A stretch of 64,000 nucleotides of DNA from Morinoia aosen (GCA_030386875.1 CM059575.1:16640293-16704292); one strand, 5' to 3'; numbered from the stretch's first letter, positions 1 through 12,157 are shown. Translations and numbers: made by a program. Notes: generated from the letters alone by a model not told the origin.

Positions 1-717
1 CGTGATGAATTGGGAAACTTCTACTTTCGTCTGGAGAGGGAAAATTAGAAAAAATTTTTTTTCAGAAGATATATGCACTCGAAGAAGGTCAGGGAAGAAG
101 TTTTACGTTTAAGAACGGGGGAAATCTGAAGAGCCTCGCTAATTCGATAACTATTATTCAACATTTGTGATATAAGAGAGGGGTCTTAATTTTCAGGAGT
201 TTCAAGCGAGATCTCAGGGCGGCTGTGTACTGTAGATGTTTATCTAGGCGAACTTTCAGAATAAAACGTGGTAGGAGATCAACACCAGTTAAAAGCATGG
301 GCGAATTAAGCTCCTGAACAAAAACTTACCGTAGCCGGAAAATTCAAGTTTCGTTGTACTTTAAAAGGGCTATTCATATATTTTGATTAGTGTGGTAGGA
401 CGGGAGCTCATGAATATTACTTTACGAGATGATGAAAAGAGTGCAGAATGTAGTAATGTAGCGATTTGTGCGAGAATAAAAGTTGCTACAAAATGAATAA
501 ATGCCCAACAATTTATTTTTGAAGCAATTCGATTCCGGGTTTAAAACGTCTAAGTTCAACAGTTCCGCAAATTGAAATTAAAGCAACTGACTGTCGGTCA
601 CAAGTTAGTTATAGAAAGAACCCTGAAATTAATTGCGAGAAAGTTTTATTTGGAAATTCAAGAATGAGCTTTTATTGTAAGCCAATATGGCAAATTTAGC
701 TATTGATCAAACTTCCA
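1..717. other. Unassigned intergenic DNA
   Basis: AT-rich sequence with more G than C on the + strand. I see no open frame with coding character, no RNA gene and no clear repeat boundary before the dispersed repeat that begins near 718. Confidence 0.4.
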
Positions 718-1085
718 GATTAGATTGGATTATTATTTAGTTTAAGCCTCCCTATCCTCAACAAATGAGATCCAAAGAGATGAAGGAAGAAGGTACAATT
801 TAATATGGAGTTGAAAGAACGTGGAATCTATGCAGACAGGGCACAGAAACAGTAAGATGAGAAAGAAGTTCATGAAACAAGATCAAAGTAGAAGAAGTAG
901 CAGGTGCTGAAAAAACAGGACAGCAGTGTACCGAAAAAAGATGGTCCGTAACGAAACAAAAACCTACGTTATTTCAACAAAAAGAAAGCCTACCTAACCT
1001 TTGGCTCGGGCCCTCACACTGTCCCCCTGGGAGCGCCAATGCCCATAGATACAATAGTTGTATCCCCCAGAGGGGTGATACAACT
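718..1085 (+). repeat. Dispersed ~350-bp repeat, copy A
   Basis: Aligns by eye with 60350-60660 and, more weakly, with 50880-51205. Shared landmarks in order are a start like AGCCTCCCTATCCTCAACAA, a purine-rich middle with GAAACAAGATCAAAGT, ACAGGACAGCAGT, and an end like GGGCCCTCACACTGTCCCCC. Downstream is a perfect short inverted repeat, GATACAATAGTTGTATC (1048-1064). No coding frame is visible. It could be a SINE, a non-autonomous LTR fragment or another short interspersed family; I cannot assign a class. Confidence 0.6.
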
Positions 1086-1740
1086 TCCAATTTATGGCGT
1101 GCGTAGAGCGGACTGGCATTGTAAATGTTTCAGTTAGAGCAGAGCTTGTCAATGCAACTGTATATATTCATTAGAGCAGTGGAATGCAAGGCGTGAAATT
1201 GACTAATGGTTAATCGGAAAGTGCAGAGCAAAATTTGCGTGTGATTATTACGTGAGGTGTATACCGACCCGTTCAAAAATACGTTCATCAAAGAATTATG
1301 GTTTAGGCGTTATCAACTGTTGCGGAGCAAGGTCATGCTAGTGAAATTTAACACTGTTTTAGTCACGGTCGAAAGATAGGAAAAGATCCAGGACTTAAGG
1401 AAATACTGAAATCAATTCGTAGATACACTATTTGCAATCTGCATTTCAGTTGCAAGTTCAAAGACAAGCTCAGGAATTCAAACTTGACAAAAGAAGGTGG
1501 TCAATTGATTTATTTGTACTTGCATGATGCTTAACTACACGATGGAGTGGGACTGAATTGCACTTTTGTCCATCTACGGCCAATGGAGGACATTCATGAA
1601 TATTATTGATAATTCAAGGCCGAGTCTTTACATTTCTACGACCATTGTGAGCTTTGAAGGGTAAACAAGCTAGTATAGCTTTTCTGCTACCAACCAATGA
1701 TCATTTTGCCCAGCAGGGGAACGCTCAATTTTTATCTAGT
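1086..1740. other. Unassigned intergenic DNA
   Basis: AT-rich DNA between the dispersed repeat and the TTAA-flanked element. No gene, RNA or repeat is recognised. Confidence 0.35.
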
Positions 1741-2913
1741 TTAAGGGAAGGAACCATGTTGGGGGCATCTGCAGTCCAAAAGTCGATTCTCCCGATTTTT
1801 TTTTTTTATTGCTTCAAATGAGTTTGATATATGTCCCCGAATGTCTGTAAAAATATCAGGAACGTATCTCAGAGCTAACGTCCCCCCCCCCCCCGGGAGG
1901 AGGAGAGCATCCCCCTTACGGACCTTTATTTCATTTTTGAACCTAGAGCCATGAAATTTGGTATACTGATAGGAAATGCAATTTAGAATCATTTATCATT
2001 CATGACAAAATGAGATTTTCTTGAAAAGAAAATGGGAAATCATAGAAAACGACATTTTTGGGAGGGTTTTCTAAGCTTCTTCTCCTACAGTTTTTGAGCT
2101 ACAGTAATGATTTTGGTATCATTGGATGCAGAATAACGTGGACATTCCAAAAACTTGAATGCTTTTCCTCTAATTTTCAATATAAAAATTAAAAAAAAAA
2201 AAATCAGAATATTCTGTAGAAAATTCAAATTTATGACGTCATAACTTTGAAACAAGAATGTATTTTGAAAAACTTCCTAATCCATTGTGAAGCCCTGGTT
2301 TTTTTGCATCCAATGATACCAAAATCATCACTGAAGCTCAAAAACTGTAGGAGGAGAAGCATTTTTTTCTTAAAATAGGTCTTATAAAACAAGTAAGTTT
2401 TCAAGACGTTTGTCGTTATAACTCCGACGTTTACAAAGCTAGAGCAATGTGGTTTGCTGCATTTGGAAGTCTAATGTGTACTCCAAAATTTTTGGCACGT
2501 TGATTTTCAAAAATTTCTACGTGAAATTTTTTCCGTAGACTTTTTACCCTAAATTTAAACTCGGACTATAGCTTTTTCAAAAAAAATTCTATAAATTCAA
2601 AATGAATTAAAATTCAAAAAACGGTCGCCAGCATTTTTGGAGCACACGTTTTACTTTCGCATGCAACAAACCGCATTGCTCTAGCTTTCTAAATTTCGGC
2701 CCCATTATAACGAATGTTATATATATATTTTTATTTATTTATCATGAATAACTCATTTTCTATGTCCCAATGCAAAAAAACTTGTAGAAGAAAAGTTGTT
2801 GGGAATCTAGAGATCTAGTAGTCTGCAAATTTTCATAGACGTAAGTCCGATAGAAAAAAATCTACGGATGGAAATTCAAGTTATGGGCCGACCGGTGAGC
2901 ATGGTTCCCTTAA
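1741..2913. mobile_element. TTAA-flanked non-autonomous foldback element
   Basis: The interval begins and ends with TTAA. The ends are inverted relatives: TTAAGGGAAGGAACCATG on the left, and TTAAGGGAACCATG read from the right end on the minus strand. Inside are two further inverted-repeat pairs: about 2075-2140 with 2300-2370 (sharing GATTTTGGTATCATTGGATG), and about 2430-2485 with 2640-2690 (sharing AAGCTAGAGCAATG). There is a poly-C run near 1883-1896. No transposase frame is present. A TTAA duplication with GGG-type ends is known for piggyBac-like elements and their MITEs, so that class is suggested but not proven. Length between the TTAA copies is 1165 bp. Confidence 0.55.
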
Positions 2914-3359
2914 CTGAATTACTCTTTACGTTAAAGCATTAAGATGCTTACAAGAGATGTTTTACATGGGTAAGAATAATTTTCAGAGCAGTGTGCCAGT
3001 GCTTATAGACTTCTTCTGGCGGCTGGGTCGTTCTGAGTTTTATAAATAGCTTAGGAAGGCGGAAACGGTATTCAGGATGTTTAAATCGACACAGACCGTT
3101 TCAATTCGACACCATTGAAAAAATTCATCGAGTAATATGACTTATAATAGTTATAACGATTATAACTAAATTGGGAAAGTTTGCACGAATAGTAAGTAGA
3201 AAGTCTGCGCTGACTAACATTGGATCGGAAGAAATATTTCATTTACAATGGCGTCGCACCACTGAAAGAACTACCAGCCTTCCCGGAATACTTAACTTAA
3301 TAATTCATCGACCATAGTTCGCTGGAAATATTACACAATATTCATAAAAATTTACATTC
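2914..3359. other. Unassigned intergenic DNA
   Basis: AT-rich sequence between the TTAA element and the first 221-bp direct repeat. Nothing recognisable. Confidence 0.35.
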
Positions 3360-3580
3360 TTACCTTGCCTGGAGCCTTGGAACACAGACGGAATTGCAGA
3401 TCGCGAAAACTTTCTAGGCACTGAAGAATAATACGCGTAGAAGTTGAAGTAAGCTGTGACCAATAATTTTTCTATCGAGTGTCTTATTTATGGGCTCGTA
3501 ATTGTGAAAGGTCGGGCTTATTTATGTGTCGCTACGAAAAAATTTGTATGTGAATGTAGTACAATTCGAAAAGTGGTGTT
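3360..3580 (+). repeat. 221-bp direct repeat, left copy
   Basis: Nearly identical to 4490-4710 (a handful of substitutions), from TTACCTTGCCTGGAGCC to AAAGTGGTGTT. The copies lie 1130 bp apart, so the arrangement is repeat, about 900 bp, repeat. LTRs of a short element or a local segmental duplication are both possible. The ends do not show the usual TG...CA of LTRs and no primer-binding site is recognised. Confidence 0.75.
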
Positions 3581-4489
3581 TTTCAGGACTCGAATTTCAC
3601 GCATGGGGAGGAAAGAGAAAAATGGAAATTTATAATTGGTGCAGATACTAGCATTAAAGTCTAGAATAGGAGTGAAAGGATTCTTTTGCTGAAAGATGTG
3701 ATGAGACTATTTGTCGAGTAGTCATTTTTTATGAACAAAATTGGTGCTTCCGAGAAGGAATTTGTTTAAATATGGTAGGGAGATTGCAAAAATTATGAAA
3801 AGTCTATTGTTGTTTTTTTCGATTAACTGATTGAACGTGAAAAAAAAGATTTGGGTAATCGAAGAATCCAAGTGGCCATTAATGCTTGCTTGCAAATAAG
3901 TTTGGGGGGAGATTTTGTAAACGGTAGTTGAGTAAGAAATGGAAGGAGTGGTTTGTCGAAAAGAAAAATTGAGCACATGTTTTAATAAGCTAAATTGACC
4001 GTGGCCGTATATGATTTTTTTGCTCCTAAAGTAGTGTAAAATGAATTGTTCTTTTGATTTAGTTGTTCTTTTCTTCCGATTTTGATAACGGTACTGAATT
4101 ACGCTTTCATGCAGCAAGCTCATAGATGTAGCGTGCGAATAAAAGGTGAAAGATGATATGAATTGAAGTAAAGTAATGTCAAGGGATATTTGAGGAGTTT
4201 GTGGGTGAAATGAGAATTGAAATCAGCACAGTGTGTGTGTGACGTTAGGATTAAGTTGGTTGGGAACATTTTGTTGAGTAGCGTTGGGAATATGTTGTTT
4301 ATTTCGTGGTGTGTGCACATGTGGAAAGGCAATGAAGGTGAACATTTGAAGAGTTTGGAAACCTGTTTGAAGGGCTTGGGGGCTGCAAAATGAATGTATT
4401 GGGAGATAAAAGACTGATTGGAAAGTTATGTGGATGCGAAGAAGAATTTGCATGGCTTTGCACTTATTTTGTGTTGAAGGCCGAGTTGT
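3581..4489. other. G/T-rich spacer between direct repeats
   Basis: Purine- and T-rich on the + strand, with long open frames on the minus strand that result from C depletion rather than coding. No protein motif is seen in any of them. Confidence 0.4.
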
Positions 4490-4710
4490 TTACCTTGCCT
4501 GGAGCCTTGGAACACAGACGGAATTGCAGATCGCGAAAACTTTCTAGGCACTGAAGAATAATACGCGTAGAAGTTGAAATAAGCTCTGACCAATAATTTT
4601 TCTATCGAGTGTCTTATTTATGGGCTCGTAATTGTGAAAGGTCGGGCTTATTTATGTGTCGCTACGAAAAAATTTGTATGTGAATGTAGTACAGTTCGAA
4701 AAGTGGTGTT
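4490..4710 (+). repeat. 221-bp direct repeat, right copy
   Basis: Second copy of the repeat at 3360-3580. Identity stops abruptly after AAAGTGGTGTT, where this copy runs into a perfect palindrome (4711-4741) and the left copy runs into unrelated sequence. Confidence 0.75.
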
Positions 4711-4741
4711 CTATACTTCTATTCAGGGAATAGAAGTATAG
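4711..4741. other. Perfect 14-bp-stem hairpin
   Basis: CTATACTTCTATTC is followed by a three-base AGG loop and its exact reverse complement. It abuts the end of the right direct repeat. It could be a foldback formed during repair at the repeat junction or the terminal hairpin of an element. Confidence 0.7.
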
Positions 4742-6440
4742 ATAGCGTCGTGGCATTTGGGAAAATTCTGTTTTAGGCGTAGGAATGCTTCTTTTCCTTA
4801 GATAATATGAGAGAATAAAAATGAACCCGAAGGGTCAGTGGTGATTATTTGAAGGGCGTACGAGAAAGTTGGGAGAGAAAATGCTAATTGTCCAGTGTTG
4901 GTAGAGATTTTTGGTTGGGTAATGTTGTGAGTAACTGACGAAAATGGGGAAGTACGCGCGTCAGGAGTTTGGAGAGGAAATATTGTTGCGAGAGTCGTTC
5001 ATTCTGGAGCGTGATGAGCTTGAGCGATGGCATGGTTATTTTGGCGAGAAGTTATCTCAAAGGAGAAATTGGCGAGAGTACTGATGGGGTGGGTAAGCCT
5101 TTAAATGAGATGGCTTATAAGAAATATAAATTGTAATTCATTAGGTTTTTCAACGAATATATTTGAATGTCTAAAAAACATTTTGGAAAAGTTTTTTGAT
5201 CATTTAATTGGTTATCGAATCAAAGTGACCAAAGTAAGAATTTGAGACAAACATCAAATGATCACAGTTGAATCAAATGTTTGTTTGTGAACAGATTGTA
5301 GGGAAATGTGAAGGGGAGAACAATTCAATAAATTGTCAAAAATATGTTGTTAATTGATTTTTCATTCGAATTTTAAGTTGGGAGTGCTTAATGAGTTAGG
5401 GAAGTTAATTTTTGTGGTTAGGTTTTTGTATTTGGTTGATATCGAAGGACTTTTCAAATCGCTGACGCTAGGTTTGAGTTTTATTCATTTCATTAAGACT
5501 GAAATGTTACACTACTTTGTGTGGGGCTTATTGCAATTGTGTAAGTGAATGACATTCAATGTTGGGCTTTAATATTTAATGAAGGTGTTGATTTTAGTGT
5601 GTGTTTGGTTAATTTACTGTGCGTGGGCAATGAACGCAGCTGTTGCACAATTTTTAGATCTTATCAGTGTTTTTTTTATACTTCATATGTAACGTTATAT
5701 TACTGAATGTGTTTCTCATATTTGAGATGGTGTTTAAACTTGAGTGGTTTTGGTGTTTTCCGATTATTGTCAGTAAGATTTCAATAAGATTTTCCGTTAT
5801 TGTAGCCGAAGGAAAGTGCTTTGGGTAGTCAATTCCTTTTTAGAATTTTAGTAGTGTCACAAGCTATATTTGCGTTCGATAAATATATCTTGAGAATAAT
5901 TGTAGGAATACACACGGTCTGTTGTGTTAGTTTTGGATGTGTTGGTATGTATTAGGGTTAGGTTAGAATTGTCGTTAATATAGGTTGGGTTTGATATGGA
6001 TGGACTGTGATGAGATGGGATAATTTATTTAATTTTAGAATTATGCTTACATTTTTGAAGGGGGAAAATAAGATAAATGAGGTTATGCTTCAGATTACAT
6101 GGGACAGGTGTATTACTGATGGTACAGTTGTGAAAATAGTTTTGTTCGTTAATAATTTCTGTTTGAACGGCATTAAATGTGTCGTAATTACAATCAGTTG
6201 GTGGAATATGAATGTCCTTTCGTTTATGATGTTTGGAAAGTTGATTGGAATTGACTTTCAGTGTTTGCATTAAAATTGTGACCTTTGAAGAGAGTGTATC
6301 GAAAAATTTCGATGGTGTTTGTGAAGATGATGATGTGTATCTGTCGAAGAGTAAAGATGGTGTCTAGAATAATGAATATTGTTCATCAGAATTCTTTGTA
6401 TTTGGTTGGTGAACCGTGATGAGAGAATATGTGAAAGATG
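4742..6440. other. G/T-skewed AT-rich DNA
   Basis: The + strand is strongly C-poor here. By hand count, 6001-6060 has A18 C3 G13 T26. The open frames present follow from this skew and show no protein motifs. No gene is supported. Confidence 0.5.
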
Positions 6441-6490
6441 CATGATGGGTTGGTTGGGTTAGCTTAGGTTGGGTTAGGTTAGGCAAGATT
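6441..6490 (+). repeat. Degenerate TTAGG/TTGGG island
   Basis: Runs of GGTTGGGTTAGCTTAGG and GGTTAGGTTAGGC resemble decayed insect telomeric TTAGG repeats. The same motif occurs in the opposite orientation (CCCAACC, CCTAAC) in every unit of the array at 23.9-49.9 kb. Confidence 0.5.
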
Positions 6491-6689
6491 ATGATATTTT
6501 ATCTTGGGTTGGTTTAATTGTTATCGGTAGGCGTAGTGATTAAACTACAAGGTTTAGTGATTATAATAGTATAAATGTTCTTATCAGAAAGGTTTGGTTA
6601 AAGTGTCATATAAGAAGAGGTTGAATTCTTGACCGGTTGAGTGATGGTTTATGGTTAGGAGTGAATGGTTTGTTGTTAAATGAAGTAGT

Positions 6690-6780
6690 GGTTGTGGTGT
6701 TTGAAAGTTGAACATAGAGGGTTGGTGATAGGTATTGTATGGGCTCTATTAGGATGATGTGTGTGTGTGTGTGGTATGTT
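6690..6780 (-). repeat. Short inverted relative of the array unit with (GT)n
   Basis: The sequence near 6695-6717, read on the minus strand, contains CTATGTTCAACTTTCAAACA, also found in array unit U2 at about 30075-30097. Here it lies next to a (GT)n tract at 6759-6773, and the unit likewise has a (CA)n tract upstream. With the TTAGG-like island at 6441-6490 the order matches the start of a unit in inverted orientation. The rest is too diverged to align by eye. Confidence 0.4.
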
Positions 6781-6949
6781 GGTGTTGATGATTTGTTGTT
6801 GATTTTATAAGTGTGCGATTTGCGTGTGTTGAATGATTTGTTGCTGTGTGTTTTTTTGAGTGGTGTGGGAGGGCGTGATGTGTCTGGATAAAAATCTGTA
6901 GGACTCACCAGAACTGGGTATGGAATAGATTAAGAAGTGTGACACGGGA

Positions 6950-8848
6950 TGAACACAATGGGTGCGCAGCGGAGAGTCTAGGAAAGGTCTAACGTGGACG
7001 TGTGTTCTGCTGCTAAGGTAAAATTCTTAATTCAAGTCGAACGCTTAGAAATGCAAAACTACCGTGACAAACCGAGTTCATAATTATTAACCTTCGGTGT
7101 GACATAGTCTAAATAACTGAAGCGCTAGCAAACCTATGTTACTACTACTCCTACTCATAATTATTAGATTTTTATGTAATCGAGTATTTTAAACCACTTT
7201 TTGAACCAAATTTTAAAAATAACCTCATATTTAAATTGCAGCTAACTAGCGTCCAAGCATAACGAACTTTACATATGAAGTCTAAAAGCCAACTCACAGC
7301 TAAATTTAACTATTGTACATGGAATTTTCCGTCAAATAAGGTTTATTTGTCTCTAGAAAGCAATTGTCTCTAAAAGGCAAGAATTACGCCTGTAAACCAT
7401 AAAAACTTCTTAAGAAACGCTTCCTCATAAATCTAGGTTCCAGAGTATTTTTAAAAGTGAGATGTCCAAGGTGCGATCTATTTCTCTTTGAACATAACAC
7501 TACGAAGTAGGTTTTTTATAATTAAACACTGATTACATATTGCTGTTACCCAAGAACTCTCTAAAAAAGAGGTAAACATTATGCGAAACTTTGCCTTACG
7601 AGTTCGTTGAAAATTTATAAATGTAAGAATTGAGATCGATAAAATGAAAAACACTTCGGCCAAAAAAAATCTACGCTGATTTCGTACTAAGTGTTATCAT
7701 ATGTACACCAAGGTTGTTTTTTCCATATTTCAGGCACATTCTGCAGCTGTGGTTGTACGTGCGAGCACGTCTAAATAACCCGTGCGGAGTTTCCTTCATT
7801 GACATTATATTTAACCTGAAACCCGAGGATTATGATAAATGATTATTCATAGTTACATGTACACCGAATTAGAATTAAATGGCACTCTACTTGGTGAGCC
7901 ATTTTTTGTGAAACCCGTTTGCTCTCATAGGGACTCAAAAGGGACTTTCATAAATAATTAAATTGGTTTTCGTGTATGAAGCACAAACAATAAATGATTT
8001 TCACCATACATCCAGGTCCGAAGCTCACGATGAAAATTGATACACAATCTTTCAGAACAGTATTTGGTTCCATATGATGCTGCAGTTTGAGTAAACTAAT
8101 AAATTTGGTTGAAAAAGCAAACAGTTATTTCTATTTGTCTCGTGCAGAACGGAAATTCATTTTTTGGAGATCTGAGGCCCATCGTTCTTGTCCAACACAT
8201 GACTTGAAAATTGAGCGAATCTAGCTCTCAATAGAGCACTGAGCTGTGCACCACAATGGCGTCAAATGAATACAAAACAGAGTTTGCAAAAACTGCCTCA
8301 GTATCGAAGGACAATTAACAAATTTTATGTGATAAAAATAAGCGTCGGCAGTTTTATAAGCAGATGTATTGGATTTCTTAAAGTTGATTGGCTATCGGTT
8401 AAAAACATGAATAAATCAAAGGTGTAACTTTATAAATGTTTCATTTGAATCAATAAAGGAATGAAAAGAAACAGGAAAATAATTAAGTACAAAACAATAA
8501 CAATATATTACAGAAGAGAGATTCACGCAAAAATCTCATCAAACTAGAGTTTTAGCAAAGGTATGCATGCTCCCTAGAGAGGACCACCAGATACATTCAA
8601 GACGTGGAATCCTCGCACTTCTTTACCACCAGTGATCTAGGAACTGCGATATTTCAAACATTATCTGAGGCACAACAAATTTTACTTGCATGCAGAAGAT
8701 ATCGACAATAATTCCTAGCTTAAAGCTTAAAAAAAACTTGCTATTATTCAGTAAAGAATCCCGGTCTCAAGCTAACTTGAAGATTGATAATGATAAAATT
8801 TGTGCTCGCATAACCGGCTTTATAGGTAGATGGAGTTCAAACACACCA
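6950..8848. other. Intergenic DNA, nothing recognised
   Basis: Base composition returns to near strand balance. I find no coding frame with domain character, no RNA gene and no repeat structure. Confidence 0.4.
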
Positions 8849-9612
8849 CACTGAAAGAAACTTTTGCCTCTCTAAGTGTCTCATGGCTGTTCATGTGTCA
8901 TAGATAGCCAGAACGTCTCAAAAAAAGAGTAGATGTCTCATCGGAAGTGCGACCCCTCGATGAGCGCTAAGTGTCTCAAAATACTGCCTATGTTTTATTG
9001 GCGATGGTAATAAAATAGCTTAGTCACCGCTCAAATCTGACTTCAGATACTTGAGTGTTCAGTAAATGTAACACGGAGCGAATTTAATTTTTGCTACGTA
9101 CGTAACTTCTCTTGTAGATTGTGTGAATACTCTCGTTAGAAGAAATTCCCGCTTAACGGCTATCGCTCACTGCTGAACGAGAATTGTAGCTGGTTGCAAA
9201 ACAGGGTCTAACTGCTTCAGAAGAGCGCAGTTCCTGTCGCAGCTTTTTAGCGGTAGGACCAAGTATAGATATAACCAGCAGCAGCTATCGCTTAGCTCAA
9301 GAGTACGTAAGCGTATTCAAATTTCTCCATGGCGCTGGAAGCGTCAACCTTGCTTGGCAGTGGAATGTCACAGCTTAATATCCGTAGAGTTTTGTGTGAG
9401 ACATCAGTTGTAAATGCATCAAACTCAAGCCCAAGTGTCTCATCGATGCACTTTTAGTGAGGCACTAGAGCGTCTCTAAATCGGGTCTGGAGGCACTGGT
9501 ATGCATCCTAATCTTGGGTGTCTCATTGATGATGCATCTGCATGTCTCGGTTTTGGGACAAACGTCAGATGCACCTGGGGGTTTCACAATAGGGCTATTA
9601 TTTCTTTCAGTG
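8849..9612. mobile_element. CACTG-ended MITE-like element
   Basis: The segment begins CACTGAAAGAAA and ends with its exact reverse complement TTTCTTTCAGTG, a 12-bp terminal inverted repeat around 764 bp. The sub-terminal regions are enriched in GTGTCTCA and related words in both halves. A CA dinucleotide flanks each end, compatible with a 2-bp target duplication. CACTR-type ends are known for CACTA (EnSpm/CMC) elements. No transposase frame is present, so this would be a non-autonomous copy. Confidence 0.5.
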
Positions 9613-10857
9613 CAGGGAATACAATGAAACTTTCCATTTACAGAGTTTTGAGATGAATAAAGGCGTGTTTCAGTTTCAAGATATTCCCGACGGAAACTTT
9701 CGGTGCGGAAGAAAATGTAGATATAAATTCAAAATCTGACACCGATAAAAAAAATGATAAAATTCTTTTCTCCAGATCTGGAAGATTATTTTCAGAAAAT
9801 CCCCTCCAAAACATTTCAGAAATCTCAATGACAGATCTGCTGACCCAATTTTGCTATCTAGGAATAAATTCCTCCTCGCACTCTGTGCATTCTTTTACGG
9901 GCTGATGTTGCTCACCTGGCTTCGCAATTTAAAATTTGCGATATTGAACTTACTGTACATGGGTACAAACAATATAAATTTTACAGATTTTTCACACTAC
10001 TCAGAGAGAATCGGAAAATAGCCTTATATTAAAAGAAATTTTACATTGTCATTAACAATGACAATGAATCGTACAACTGTCGTTGAAAAAGTGCTTAATT
10101 TAAAGTAAGGAATTTGCTTAAAAAATCGGAAAAATATAGGCAACAAAGAGTATAAATCGAAACGTTTCTTTTGAACCTTGTTCAAACCTGCTCCCATAAA
10201 CTACTCATCGTATAAGTGAATTCTGTTGGGTAATACAATTTGCTTGAATTAATTTAGGTTCGTTCGGACTTCTAACCAACATTTCAATACATTCCTAGCC
10301 CGTCGTTAAGTATTCCTTTTCAATCAAATAAATTCTGCTGTTTCAAACCCCCAATTTGAGAGCAATACTACTGCAACTCCGGAGTTTATACTAATTTTAT
10401 TTTGTTCTTCCCAATGTCCTTTACAATCCAACTTACATTTCACATCATGTCATGAAAAAGTCTGAGCTCAGCCCCTAGAAAGGGTTTCCTTGAATGATGT
10501 TTCTCTTGTTAAAAAAAAAATTTCTCTTGATCCCTAGAACACTCTGGTTGTAAATTGCGCTACATACTCTTAGCGCTAATCAAAATTAGATAGAAATACC
10601 CCAAGGTGCACGTGTTAGGGAGGGATTAAAAGGTGTTCTTCGAATGATTCTCACGTTCATTCGTCATGAGTTTTTGTCACTGAAACTCGACTCCGCCCAT
10701 CATTGTTTCTAAAAACCCAAAATTGTTTCCCACAAGCATCCTCTCGATTGCTGCCGCAACACACAAAAAACATAACGTTTTAGTACAATTTTATGTCTGC
10801 TATTTTATATTCAGACGGGTAATTTTTACGCATGCTACGTAAAAAACAGGAAGACAC
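9613..10857. other. Intergenic DNA, nothing recognised
   Basis: AT-rich sequence between the CACTG-ended element and the orphan exon at 10858. No feature is supported. Confidence 0.4.
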
Positions 10858-11053
10858 CTAAATATTTATAGAAGTGCTCATTATAGTGAGGCCATACTGA
10901 CGACCAAAGTTATAAACCTGGTTCTTCTCAGTTTCTTCTAATTCTGGGGCATGAAGACGGAGGGTCTTGGCTCTGGTCTTCCTCACAACTGGCACAAGTT
11001 TCTCCAGCCCTTCTTTGGACAGTTTGCACTGAAGCAGCCACAGCTCACACAAC
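10858..11053 (-). CDS. Possible alternative terminal exon of the TRIM-like gene
   Basis: On the minus strand a good acceptor (pyrimidine-rich tract then GTGCAG, cut after 11054) opens a 65-codon frame ending in TAG at 10860-10858. The peptide begins LCELWLLQCKLSKEG and has leucine spacing like a leucine-rich repeat. The frame needs two preceding bases, which fits the donor of exon 2 (15223, ending GG) exactly, and would give a 411-aa isoform that skips exons 3-5. It does not fit the phase of exons 3 or 4. It could instead be the last exon of a lost duplicate gene. No canonical AATAAA is seen just downstream. Confidence 0.45.
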
Positions 11054-12151
11054 CTGCACAAAAAGTAAAAAAGCGATCAGGCCCGTGTATAATGAATTCA
11101 GCGCTAACGTTTTCGCTTGAAAAATTCGCTCTTCGCTAAAATTTTTAGAATCTCTTTTATGATTTGGTAAGAAACATCATCAAGGAAGCTGTGTAAACAA
11201 GCAGGCGAAAAGATGCATAAAATCAGGATGGTCAATTTAGCATTTACGAAAGTGACTTTCATCAACAAGGTAATGTTTTTTTTTAAATTTCATTTTAAAC
11301 CTCTCAAGAACAAACGCCCGTTAAAAGTTTCTTAACATATCTGCGGAATTGTGCATTCAACTAGAGATAGCTTCCAAAAGTAAAAGCAACACTATCAACT
11401 ATTTTGTAAGGAGCAAAATTAAAACCACACGTTGTGCTCACTGCAGTTTTCAAATATCAGTCAACGTGGATTGTTTAAATTTCTCTTGATAATGCATATA
11501 GGAAGATTGTAATAAATGGAAAATCTAAAGCTCAGAAATATTCAGTTGAAATACCGATAGAGATTAATGCAATAGGTAAAAGGGCAAAAGTTTGTAGCAC
11601 ATTACAAAACAACTTATTATTTGATTCTATAAATTTTGTTGACAGTCGAAATTTCCTAACGCTCAGAACAATCAATGTTCGGTCATTTCCAGATCATTTC
11701 ATTTCGATCATTTCCAATTTTGTTTCGCTCCTTCCACACAAAATTTTATCAAATTAAAAATATTTTCAGGATATTACTTATGAATTTTCAGTTTGGGTTC
11801 TCTACACAAATTTGCAACGGGATACATGTAAGGGGATTGACAAACTACTCCAGAACAGGTATCACTTGCTCTCGAGAGAATGCTTTTGAGGCATTCGCTG
11901 AAGTTCTAGTCATTATTTTGCTGAGATTTCCTCTGAAGTTTCTAGTACAAACAGTAAACATAAATCAGAAGGTGTTCTACTATTTATTTTCAGTATTCCA
12001 TGCTCTTCATAAGTCCCTCAATAAATGAATTTGGCTAAGACGAAGCGAATAAAAACAATCTCACGCCATGACAGAATCACCTACATAATTCGCCTGCTCA
12101 CATATAATTATGAATATAAACATACATTTTCAAATCAATACTGTATATTGA
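11054..12151. other. AT-rich DNA downstream of the main last exon
   Basis: Contains fortuitous open frames but no motif I recognise. If the exon at 10858-11053 is used, this would be intronic. Confidence 0.35.
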
Positions 12152-12157
12152 TTTATT
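12152..12157 (-). terminator. Polyadenylation signal AATAAA
   Basis: TTTATT on the + strand is AATAAA on the minus strand, about 55 bases beyond the TAA stop of the TRIM-like gene. Position and sequence fit the main cleavage signal. Confidence 0.55.

Noticed and set aside
3360-4710. LTR retrotransposon
   Set aside because: The direct repeats lack TG...CA ends, a primer-binding site and a polypurine tract, and the interior has no gag or pol.
4120-6908. Numerous 60-130-codon frames on the minus strand in the left G/T-rich zone
   Set aside because: Explained by skewed base composition, which removes stops on one strand. No motifs or conserved starts.
11675-12028. 117-codon + frame downstream of the TRIM-like gene
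   Set aside because: Antisense to possible intronic or 3' sequence, Phe/Ile-rich, no recognisable family.
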